A stretch of 64,000 nucleotides of DNA, taken from assembly GCF_963676685.1 (NCBI RefSeq), contig NC_092351.1, forward strand, positions 36,818,733 to 36,882,732, in the 5' to 3' direction. The notes beneath the pieces were generated by a model. It had not been told where the DNA came from and did no database searches. It saw nothing but the letters and a program-made list of their open reading frames with translations. Positions 55,303-64,000 of the stretch are shown here, piece by piece. The stretch is from Mytilus edulis. Its lineage: Eukaryota; Mollusca; Bivalvia; Mytilida; Mytilidae. The first letter of the stretch is position 1, and each line of letters begins with the position of its first letter. A program made the position numbers and the translations under genes.

Positions 55303-56328
55303 GGCCAACTAAAATTAATTAGTAGATTTTCATCCAAATTTTTTTTTTAAATGGGGCGGGTGGGAGGATTTTATTTTTTTAATTTTATTTCATATAAAAC
55401 CCTCGTCACGAGTTCTTCATACCGCGGAGTATATGCTAGTGGAAAACAAGTTGTATAACGTATATACATGCTGTATAAGGAATCCTACACTATTTTTTAA
55501 ACTCTTAAATAAAAATCCCTGATTGGCAACAACTGTTACACATGTAATTGCCGCTTTAGAAACCTATTTATAGTATACATCAAAAAGAAGAGAAATGCTC
55601 TCTTCAGTTGGACTATACCTACACCAAATTTATTTTGTTTTCTAAGCAATGGTTTGTAGTTCCCATAAAATCAATAAAATGTATTGGTACAATTGTATGC
55701 AACACAAGTATAATGAGTACAGAATAAAATTTTAACTCAGTGTTGAAAGTAATTTATATGATGTAAAACATGAACTTAACCAAAAAGTAGTTGTTGTTTA
55801 ATGACTAAATTGAGGGTATTGGGACAGTAACAGAGGGTGTTTGCTGTTTGTCAACAAAAACAACAGCCATAGGTAAATATAAGGGCTTGTTATAATTAAA
55901 ATGCGTGTTTGTCGCCTTTTTTTTCTCAATATACGGTCATTAATCCAACAAGTTCGTGCTTGTGTCAATTTCTTTAATCAAGTCATGTTTTTTGTACCTA
56001 TTTGTTCTACAATTCTTGCGCTTTGGATATCATTCAGTCCAAATTTCCTGACACAAAGTCATTGTATAAATAAAGTAAAAAACACTGTTTTCGATTCACT
56101 TGTGACTACCGCAATTTGCGTTCAAGGACAAGGCGTTTTACTCGTAACTCGAATATTTCATGCCCTTCTCGATATCAATCTCTATTCTTGGTAGATGATG
56201 TTGTCATCATAGAGCAGCACACGAACAAAATCCGGAAATCGTATTTTTGTTAAATAAAAAAAATCGGGGCGGGACGATTTCAGAGGGGCGGGCGGGGATG
56301 AAAATCTAGCTATTAATTTTAATTGGCC
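55303..56328. mobile_element. Harbinger-like element, TTA-flanked, 1,026 bp
   Basis: GGCCAACTAAAATTAATTAG TAGATTTTCATCC and GGATGAAAATCTAGCTATTA ATTTTAATTGGCC are imperfect inverse ends. TTA flanks at 55300-55302 and 56329-56331. Sub-terminal GGGGCGGGTGGGAGG and GGGGCGGGCGGGGATG are also shared but direct. A 97-residue plus frame (55901-56194) lies inside; it shows no transposase motif. Confidence 0.75.
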
Positions 56329-57319
56329 TTATAATACAACTTGAAGAGGACTCAGACTTCACCAAGGCTACCAATTCTGTTTTTATAAAAAATTGATTTG
56401 TATAAGATATTTAGACTTCTTTTATAACATTCCATGGGAATCTTAACTGCCAAATTAATATTGTTAAAAGTTTCATAACAAATATGACAAGGACATTTTT
56501 TTTTCTATATCTATCTTTTTGCCATCCCCATGTGAACAGGTAGTTCACAGAAAATATATGAATGGATACCTCAATTTCGTAGTACCATTGGTTTTAAAAA
56601 AAATTCTTTAAAACTGAAATCAAATTAAACCTTTCTAAGTGTTCGAGAAAATATCTTTATTAGTTCTTCAATTTAATTTTGCTTCTTAAAAAGCACTGTA
56701 AAGTATTCTTAACAACAAAAAGGAATTAATAAAGTAATGGTTCTAAAGTCAAACCATAAAAACCCTATTGGTAGAAATAACATTTAAGAAATGCATCATC
56801 AGATTAAGCCAGTATGTGATATTGTATTGCTATAAAGACTTGATCTGTGCAGAATCATTTGGAGTCTCACATTTTTATTTTTGTATTTTTGCAATATTTA
56901 CTGAATATAGTATATTATTTGTTATTATGTTTACTTTAAATGTTTTTGTACTAATTATTGAGTTATAAACTAAAGGTACCTGTTACAGTTATGAAACACT
57001 TGAATATATGATTCCTTGTTATTGCATTGTTTATATTATAGTTTTATTTAGAACCAGAATTTATAAAAGACAGAATTAATTGAGTAAAAGCAGGATAGAA
57101 ATTTCTTTCATGCAACTTTTTCTAGTTGTCAAGGTCATTCTTTTGTATTTTAAAAACTTGTTCTAACAGCTTCAAGAGATAATAAACATTGAAATTCCTA
57201 ACCATCATCTTGTTTTGGTAGTTTGTTTGGTTAACTTCTATCAACTCTGTGTCTGCATTTGCCCTATCTATTATTTAAACATATTTATTTATAGTGGATT
57301 GGGAAACAAGTTTTTCAAC

Positions 57320-57481
57320 TTATATTAATCCCTTTCCACTTTGCGGGTGCAAGTGCTGCCTTGTAGCGGCATTAGCCTGCTCTTTTTCGAAATCTACAAG
57401 GGTGTCTTTAACGTGCAAGAGATATGGCTCTCTCTGAACACGGGTCAGCCATTTATCCTTCCCTTCCGACGGACTACCTAT
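57320..57481 (-). other. Conserved-looking 53-residue minus-strand frame, copy 1
   Basis: The minus strand between stops at 57484-57482 and 57322-57320 reads SEGKDKWLTRVQREPYLL, then HVKDTLVDFEKEQANAAT and RQHLHPQSGKG. The composition is strongly protein-like and GC-richer than its surroundings, unlike the flanking DNA. There is no start codon or visible splice context. It is probably a fragment of a repeat-borne or decayed gene. Confidence 0.4.
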
Positions 57482-58385
57482 CTATAAGACAATCCAAGAC
57501 CTCCAAGGCTACATCCTGTATGAGCTGACTAATGGTAGCTCATTGATTTATCATGGCCATGGTCCTTCCAAATTTTTTTTGCAGACACTATGCTCAGCAT
57601 CCATTTCTATGATTTTCTCTTTTAAATCACCACCAATCAAAATATCAGTCACTGGTGTAAAATGCAGATGTCAACAAAATAATATTCATGATTTTCACTG
57701 GTAGAAAAATTAGGCAAATAAAAATAGTTGCAAATATATAAAATTTTATCTTCATTTTGGACTATATATCAATCAAACTTGAAAATGGCGTAATTGAAAG
57801 TAATGGTTCTAAAGTCAAACCATAAAAACCCTATTGGTAGAAATAACATTTAAGAAATGCATCATCAGATTAAGCCAGTATGTGATATTGTATTGCTATA
57901 AAGACTTGATCTGTGCAGAATCATTTGGAGTCTCACATTTTTATTTTTGTATTTTTGCAATATTTACTGAATATAGTATATTATTTGTTATTATGTTTAC
58001 TTTAAATGTTTTTGTACTAATTATTGAGTTATAAACTAAAGGTACCTGTTACAGTTATGAAACACTTGAATATATGATTCCTTGTTATTGCATTGTTTAT
58101 ATTATAGTTTTATTTAGAACCAGAATTTATAAAAGACAGAATTAATTGAGTAAAAGCAGGATAGAAATTTCTTTCATGCAACTTTTTCTAGTTGTCAAGG
58201 TCATTCTTTTGTATTTTAAAAACTTGTTCTAACAGCTTCAAGAGATAATAAACATTGAAATTCCTAACCATCATCTTGTTTTGGTAGTTTGTTTGGTTAA
58301 CTTCTATCAACTCTGTGTCTGCATTTGCCCTATCTATTATTTAAACATATTTATTTATAGTGGATTGGGAAACAAGTTTTTCAAC

Positions 58386-58547
58386 TTATATTAATCCCTT
58401 TCCACTTTGCGGGTGCAAGTGCTGCCTTGTAGCGGCATTAGCCTGCTCTTTTTCGAAATCTACAAGGGTGTCTTTAACGTGCAAGAGATATGGCTCTCTC
58501 TGAACACGGGTCAGCCATTTATCCTTCCCTTCCGACGGACTACCTAT
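58386..58547 (-). other. Conserved-looking 53-residue minus-strand frame, copy 2
   Basis: This is identical to the frame at 57481-57320 because it lies in the second unit of the perfect duplication. Confidence 0.4.
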
Positions 58548-59065
58548 CTATAAGACAATCCAAGACCTCCAAGGCTACATCCTGTATGAGCTGACTAATG
58601 GTAGCTCATTGATTTATCATGGCCATGGTCCTTCCAAATTTTTTTTGCAGACACTATGCTCAGCATCCATTTCTATGATTTTCTCTTTTAAATCACCACC
58701 AATCAAAATATCAGTCACTGGTGTAAAATGCAGATGTCAACAAAATAATATTCATGATTTTCACTGGTAGAAAAATTAGGCAAATAAAAATAGTTGCAAA
58801 TATATAAAATTTTATCTTCATTTTGGACTATATATCAATCAAACTTGAAAATGGCGTAATTGAATTGCCTTGAAGTGCACTTGAAAGGGCTAAATGCAAA
58901 ATCAGCTGAGAAAAAAAAGCTGATTAAAAGTAACTGCAGAAAACATCACCTATGTTACCTCAGGGAATTTTTAGGCTGCTGACATTAGCCGGTTAGTCAT
59001 ACTTAAATTTTTTCTTCATTTGCAATTGGTCTTATTCCCTTGTTCATAAACAGACTAGAATCAGC

Positions 59066-59125
59066 TGTTGTCTGCTCTATGGTCAGATTGTTGTCGCTTT
59101 GATACATTTTCCATTCTCAATTTTA
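59066..59125 (+). repeat. SINE-like 3' tail (short)
   Basis: CTATGGTCAGATTGTTGTCG CTTTGATACATTTTCCATTC matches the tail at 30940-31015. Confidence 0.45.
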
Positions 59126-59405
59126 GAAAACCATAGCTTATCTTATCAACTCTAGAGATCTGTTGAAATCTGAATTGATTTGAAAAAGGGCATTATTTAT
59201 ATATTTAATGTGGAATCTTGAAGCTGTTCTTCTACAAACAAATATCTATCGTATTGTAATGATAAAAAGATAACCATGTAGAACACAATATTTATTAAAA
59301 AGAATTTTGCAAAAGAAACTATAATTTGTACATTTGATATATTTGTATGCATTTATTTTAAAGTTTTAAGTTTATATTTCATCTTTATTTTACTATCTAT
59401 ATTAT

Positions 59406-59553
59406 AGTGTTATTTACTGGCTGTTTCTGTATTGGCACTGGTATAGATTCAAGGTTTGCTGTATTGGCCTCGAGACCCGTAGGGTCGAGGGCCAATACAG
59501 CTGACCGAGAATCTATACCAGTGCCAATACAGAAACAGCCAGTTCATAACACT
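59406..59553. repeat. Foldback, arms about 45 bp near-perfect
   Basis: AGTGTTATTTACTGGCTGTT...GCACTGGTATAGATTC is mirrored by GAATCTATACCAGTGCCAAT...CAGCCAGTTCATAACACT, with one or two differences. The centre (GCTGTATTGGCCTCGAGACC ... GAGGGCCAATACAGC) forms a second inner stem. Confidence 0.8.
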
Positions 59554-59574
59554 TTTATTAAATGATTATAAGAG

Positions 59575-59897
59575 AATTAAAAACCGGAAGTGAACGTCCC
59601 GTATTAGCCCATGGGCCAATACAGCTTTTTTCCCGCTTTTTTCCGTATTGGCCCTCGTTTTTTCCGTTTCAAAACTTTAAGACATTACAAAACATTGCAC
59701 ATCATTTAACCTGTTTATTTTATGACTTTAATTTAAAAAATATTATACAAATGTTTTTATGCATAACGATACTTCCAGAGTTAAGTAATGGCGTAATAAA
59801 ATTGAAAACCGGAAGTGAACGTCCTGTATTAGCCCTAGGGCTAATACGGCTTTTTTCCCGCTTTTTTCTGTATTGGCCCTGTTTTTTTCCGTATTGG
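59575..59897. repeat. Two direct copies of an ACCGGAAGTGAACGTCC module with inner palindromes
   Basis: Modules at 59575-59657 and 59803-59897 share AAAACCGGAAGTGAACGTCC, a palindrome (CCGTATTAGCCCATGGGCCA or TGTATTAGCCCTAGGGCTAA TACGG) and TTTTTTCCCGCTTTTTTC. They continue the GTATTGGCC theme of the adjacent foldback. The plus frame spanning 59562-59927 is repeat sequence, not a gene. Confidence 0.65.
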
Positions 59898-60780
59898 CCC
59901 TGTTCGAAGAGCAATATTAAATCTTGATTTATATCGACAGTGAAACGTTTTTAGTATTGCACATGCTGATTTATCCGTATTAGGGCTTATTTGCTCATAT
60001 CATTTAATAATAAATTATATGGCTGTTTTATTTTTACTATTGGAATGTAGATAGGAGAGTGATTTTAATAAATATATACATATATGGCAATCATACCACA
60101 TCTTTTTATTTATATACATATGTTAATGTTTTAATTTATAGCACAACACATGTTTTAATAATAACCCTCAAAGAATATTATCAATCCTAAGTTTGAATGG
60201 GTTATATAAGCACATCAGTCAAATGAGGCATTAGCAAACAGATCTTCTAAAAGCAACTTCTTGAATGAGATGAATCATAATTTCACATGGTACAGTCTAT
60301 TAATAAAAGAAGGTGTTCTGCGTATGTCAATTAGACCAACAAATAAACCAGAGAAATATTTGACATGACAAAGACAGCATACAATCTTCATCAAAAGATG
60401 AGCGTCTAGAAAAAATGTCAAGCCCTTATTCATTTGACGTTTACAGAAGCTGTGAAGAAAACATTCAATCTTCAACAACAGACAGGTGTTTATACAATAA
60501 GTCAAGCTCTGAATTGTCTCCAGTCTATAAAAGCTGTGAAAAATTTACAGAAACAATCAAAGTTATGTTTTATAAATTCTGAAAATAAAGAAAAAACATT
60601 CAGACAGCACCCAATAGATCATATGAATAACTGGTCAATTTCACCCTTCTGTATATTTAAATCTTGTTCAAAGTTTCTATCATTTTCACTGCCTTGGGGA
60701 TGTTGTGGTATATTGCTTGCATTACTTTAAAATTGGTATTGTTTGCTTCTCCATTAAGCATGCTGCAAGTAGGAGTAACA

Positions 60781-60910
60781 TAAGCAGATCCAGGGGGCAC
60801 AGCCCCCCCCCCCCCCTTTTTGTGGGAAAAATTTGGTTGATTATATAGGGAATCACTGAAGCATGACTTGAGCAAGCCCCCTCGTATGAAAAGTTCTGAA
60901 TCCGCCACTG
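60781..60910 (+). mobile_element. Small hAT-like MITE, GGCGGAT family
   Basis: GCAGATCCAGGGGGCACAGC, a (C)n run, TTATATAGGGAATCACTGAA and TTCTGAATCCGCCACTG match the family. The part following GCATGACT is shortened. Confidence 0.65.
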
Positions 60911-61204
60911 AGTAAATGCAAATACTTGTCTGACTGGAGTCAGAATAATGTGTTTAGGTATTGTGGTGTCATACTGTGGATTGTTACCATGTAAACTACC
61001 TTGTTAAAAATACAGCTGAGTTCAGTGTCAATCTGGTACAAGGCAGGGTTTATATTCATATACTATCAAATGTTCTCTTCCTGAATATGCATTTGCAATT
61101 GAATGTTGCACCAATTTTCTTGAAAATAACCATGCACCATAAGAAGAGTGCTTTTATTACTGTTCCTAATCTTCCTGTGTCCTGGAAGGAATTTACTACT
61201 TTGA

Positions 61205-61430
61205 ACTAAAGTTTGGTTGATTGATTGTTGGTGTTTTAACTCAACTTTTTAGTTGCCGGACAGTTTTTATTCGTGGAGGAAGCTGGAGTACATGGAGAAA
61301 ACCAACGCCCTTTGAAAGGAAAACTGACAATTCTAGTCAACTAAGATTGAAGTCGAGTGAACATTCTCTAGCGTGGTTTGAACTCACAACCTCACTTTTA
61401 ACTAGCTAGTGATGGCTAGAACAGATGCAT
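61205..61430 (+). repeat. tRNA-related SINE-like fragment
   Basis: TTGATTGATTGTTGGTGTTT TAACTC, then GTGGAGGAAGCTGGAGTACA and GTGGTTTGAACTCACAACCT. The last resembles a tRNA-type B box (GGTTCGAANYC). It is a common retroposon layout; the family is not named from the window alone. Confidence 0.45.
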
Positions 61431-62972
61431 AGTATACTCTAATGAGATCAGTTTACCGGTAATTTGAATTGATTGGGGATCAAGTGAAAACACAAGTATA
61501 TCATTATTTTTTAAATTAAATGTTCTTCCTTTTTGAGAAAGAACACATTTTATTTTATCAATAATACATATTTACCACAGTTACAATTTATAAGTAGAAT
61601 GTACTCAAAATGTCTCATGTCAAGTATGAGACATAATATCAGGAAGCAAAATCTACAAGACAACTATTACACAGCAGACAAATCAAGTATCAACACATTT
61701 ACTAGTACTTCAGATACACATATAAAAACCCTCCCTGTTATGGGGTAGTTTATTTTATTCCAGTGTGAATGAAATGGGAGTTAGTTATAATTATGAATAA
61801 AAGTTATGATTGTGATTAAAAGGAGATATATGTTAACGGAGACAGCAACCCCAATAATTACCAATTGGACAAAGACATCTTCAGGTCTTCATAGTTTTCA
61901 AAAATAAACAAATGTTCATACACTAAAATAATCTTCAAATTGCACAAATTCTTGATGAAAATTTGCATGCTATACTGATATTGAGTCCATTAACTTCAAG
62001 AAAAATCAGATCTTAAATAATAAATGGAATTGTATCAAACATTTTTAGATATAAACTTTTTTAAGCAATTATTTACTAATTTTGAAGACTAGAATATTTC
62101 TATACAGATAAAAAAAAACACAAATTGCTGGCTCTGCCATCTTGAGTACTCATGAAATATTAAGATGGACAAATTTGATTGACAAGATGAATTGTGAGCT
62201 ATGGCTCACTGATCAAACAAAAGCTCACTGTTGTTGACAATTTTGCAGTCAATATGTGAATCAATCAATTTTTTATAAAAATGCCAAATATCACAAAGCC
62301 ATGACTTGAAGTTGCCAAGAAAAGTGTGACAACATTTCATATATATGTATTTTTAAAGAGTTTTCAGCGAACAGGAAGAAGAACATATTAAGAACCCCAA
62401 AAATGTAACACAGAATGGCATAAACAAATTAAACTTGTATAAAGAAACTGTTGCTGTAAAAGTTACAAAAAAAGTGACGGAAATGTGTTATGGACAAGAA
62501 AATAGATTGATAAAAGAATGGAGAGACCCCCTCCTTCAAAGCAGGGTATAAAAAATATTTATTATCAATTAAACAAATGCATACACATGTTTACCTTGAG
62601 CATATTAAATATATAAATCAGTGACACCTAGCTATATTATGGAAAAAATTATGTGTGAAATTAGTGATTGATTTTTAACGGATTTAAAAAAGAAGTCCTC
62701 CTGAAATGAGAAGGATCTGACAAAGTACCAGTTTTCCTGAAACTCAACCTTGATGCAAATTTTTTATCACATCATCTCTCCATGAGTAATTGGGAACAAA
62801 TAAAAATTCTAATGCAACAACTTTTGTAACATTCATTTTGATTGGATAACGTCACTTATCTACATGGCATCAATTGAGAATTGATGCTATGGAACGTACG
62901 CCCAAGCCAGACGGCATATGACCGTTTTTAAATACATGTTTTAACGTTGTTTTCTGTCAGTTTCATAAGAAT

Positions 62973-63138
62973 GGAGATAACAATATTGTATTTTAAGCTC
63001 GGACGGCATCAATTGGGGATTTGATGGTCGCAAATACCTGTTTACTGTCTCTGCTAAAGTGTCGCCAGTGAACTGAATTTGCGACCATCAAATCCCCAAT
63101 TGATGCCGTCGGAGCTTAAAATACAATACAGTTGTCTC
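62973..63138. repeat. Foldback with arms of about 65 bp
   Basis: TATTGTATTTTAAGCTCGGA CGGCATCAATTGGGGATTTG ATGGTCGCAAAT is mirrored by ATTTGCGACCATCAAATCCC CAATTGATGCCGTC(G)GAGC TTAAAATACAATA, nearly perfect over the inner arms and imperfect in the outer 10 bp. Confidence 0.8.
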
Positions 63139-63139
63139 C

Positions 63140-64000
63140 TAAATGTTAAAATATCTACAGTAAGTTAACCTATAAAATTTGTAACTACTTTCTGCAATAC
63201 GTATTGCAACTTGTCATAACTAAATGCATTGAGAAAAGTGACTTATCAAACAGGTAATTTAGAAAAATATGAGAAAATGAAAAATGCCAGTGGTCTAAAA
63301 ATCTTATAAATATTTTTTTTACTACAATAACTAACTGTGTAACATCACTAAATCTGTCATGGGTACCCATGGAATTAAACAGGAGTCACAAAGAACTTAA
63401 CACAAAATAGGAAATTTGCACATGTTTTAATTGTTTTGAAAGAAATGGGTTCTATAAAGCAAGCTTGAACTAGATTTGTCTGATATCATAAAGGTTTTCA
63501 AAATTAAGGCTAATGAAAAAGAATAACATTGAATTCCCCAGACATGTTAAAAACCCACCAATCATGACTGCTTAATCTATATCAAATCAAACAAAGCTGA
63601 TTTTTTTTTACAAATAAAGAAAACATTTTTCTGAAGTTAAATACCTATCCATTATGCTTGTTACTCCATACAATACTAAGTGATTGTCAGTAGTAATTCA
63701 AAGAAAATTTCCTGTTTTATAATATGTGTTATGCATTCAATGCAGATATTAAGTTTAAACATTGTTAACTGTCAAATATAATATTGAAAACTCATATTAT
63801 GTTTGTACATATAAAACAACATTTGGCAAGAACTGAGATTTTAAAACACATTGTAGACATAAATTGCAAATATTGATTTTCAGATCTTCCTGCATGTTAT
63901 ACCATTCAAATGATCCAAAAGTTGTTAGAAAAACCTACAATTAAAGATTGTTTTCTGTCTAAACAAATAAAATGTTATTCCTAACTTATCTGCTTCAGAA
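63140..64000. other. Right edge, no recognised gene
   Basis: It is AT-rich. A GATTTTCAG at about 63887-63895 is followed by short open frames in two registers; neither has support. Confidence 0.4.

Larger units (their letters stand above)
56731..58862. repeat. Perfect head-to-tail duplication, unit 1,066 bp
   Basis: 56731-57796 and 57797-58862 read identically throughout, starting AAAGTAATGGTTCTAAAGTC and ending AAAATGGCGTAATTG. The left junction has no clear microhomology. Each copy carries the same chance plus frame (56768-56968; 57834-58034) and the same minus-strand peptide. Either a very recent tandem duplication or an assembly artefact would give this. Confidence 0.92.

Noticed and set aside
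55901..56194. 97-residue plus frame inside the TTA-flanked element
   Set aside because: No transposase or Harbinger motif is seen, and the sequence is Phe/Leu/Ile-rich as expected from AT-rich DNA.
56768..58034. Two identical 66-residue plus frames
   Set aside because: Identity comes from the whole 1,066-bp duplication. The composition is low-complexity hydrophobic with no splice or domain support.
59562..59927. 121-residue plus frame, the longest in that part
   Set aside because: It spans two copies of a palindromic repeat and simply reads it twice (GSERPVLA occurs twice).
60434..60730. 98-residue plus frame with KKTFNLQQQTGVYT
   Set aside because: Two overlapping frames are equally open here (the other reads SSPYSFDVYRSCEE), the frame begins with TTG, and no splice partner is evident.
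61581..61748. Possible terminal exon after TTTACCACAG (LQFISRMYSKCLMSSMRHNI...)
   Set aside because: It has an acceptor and a stop, but no preceding exon was found and I recognise no family.
62369..62551. Open frame after a TTTTCAG, 60 residues rich in Lys and Glu, with stop
   Set aside because: No upstream exon of matching phase and no family. It may be a terminal exon or repeat, but support is too thin to list.
63896..64000. Possible exon at the right edge after GATTTTCAG
   Set aside because: Two registers are open for only 20-36 residues, and the sequence ends before it can be tested.
1..64000. CRISPR arrays, operons, prokaryotic promoters or terminators
   Set aside because: Introns, SINE-like repeats and animal gene families show this is eukaryotic nuclear DNA. 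The short regular repeats seen are minisatellites.
1..64000. tRNA or rRNA genes
   Set aside because: No cloverleaf or rRNA core sequence was recognised. The B-box-like motif near 61375 lies in a SINE-like fragment without a tRNA fold.

Overview
The window is AT-rich, intron-bearing animal DNA. The density and kinds of interspersed repeats (short inverted-repeat elements, SINE-like tails, tandem modules) look like those of bivalve mollusc genomes, most likely a mytilid mussel. That taxon call is an inference from repeat style and gene similarity, not a database result. Nearly all long open frames in the window are chance or lie inside repeats; the real genes are made of short exons that only appear when splice sites and codon phases are followed.

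Three genes can be supported. (1) COMMD5 on the minus strand: four phase-consistent exons at 28127-27980, 24593-24433, 9771-9743 and 5563-5513. It encodes the N-terminal 129 residues and runs off the left edge, so its COMM domain lies outside. (2) A two-exon gene for a 64-residue single-pass membrane protein on the minus strand (41124-41018 and 39199-39112), which I do not recognise. (3) A complete nine-exon AMDHD2 (N-acetylglucosamine-6-phosphate deacetylase) on the plus strand, 44512-54569, 449 residues, with all catalytic and metal ligands present. In addition there is a broken hAT-type transposase (31854-31303, minus), a decayed minus-strand reading frame at 30592-30182, and one possible first exon at 38793-38586.

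Layout: 1-5.3 kb holds locally duplicated AT-rich repeats. 5.5-28.1 kb is COMMD5, whose 14.7-kb second intron contains a tandem array of about 1.33-kb units (14.4-19.6 kb), with older decayed units to its left and a related mobile element at 22.4-23.7 kb. 28.4-39 kb is repeat-rich and includes an 8-bp-TSD hAT-like element carrying a nested 9-bp-TSD element, the hAT transposase relic and two long inverted-repeat elements. 39-41 kb is the small membrane protein gene. 43-56 kb is AMDHD2, with TTA-flanked Harbinger-like elements in its introns and 3' flank. 56.7-58.9 kb is an apparently perfect 1,066-bp head-to-tail duplication. The rest is foldback DNA and SINE-like fragments.

The genes do not form a pathway. 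COMMD5 belongs to endosomal recycling (Commander complex), AMDHD2 to amino-sugar salvage, and the small protein is unassigned. The most notable content is the transposon biology: several target-site duplications can be read directly, relative insertion order can be inferred from nesting, and a mobile-element module has become a tandem array within an intron.
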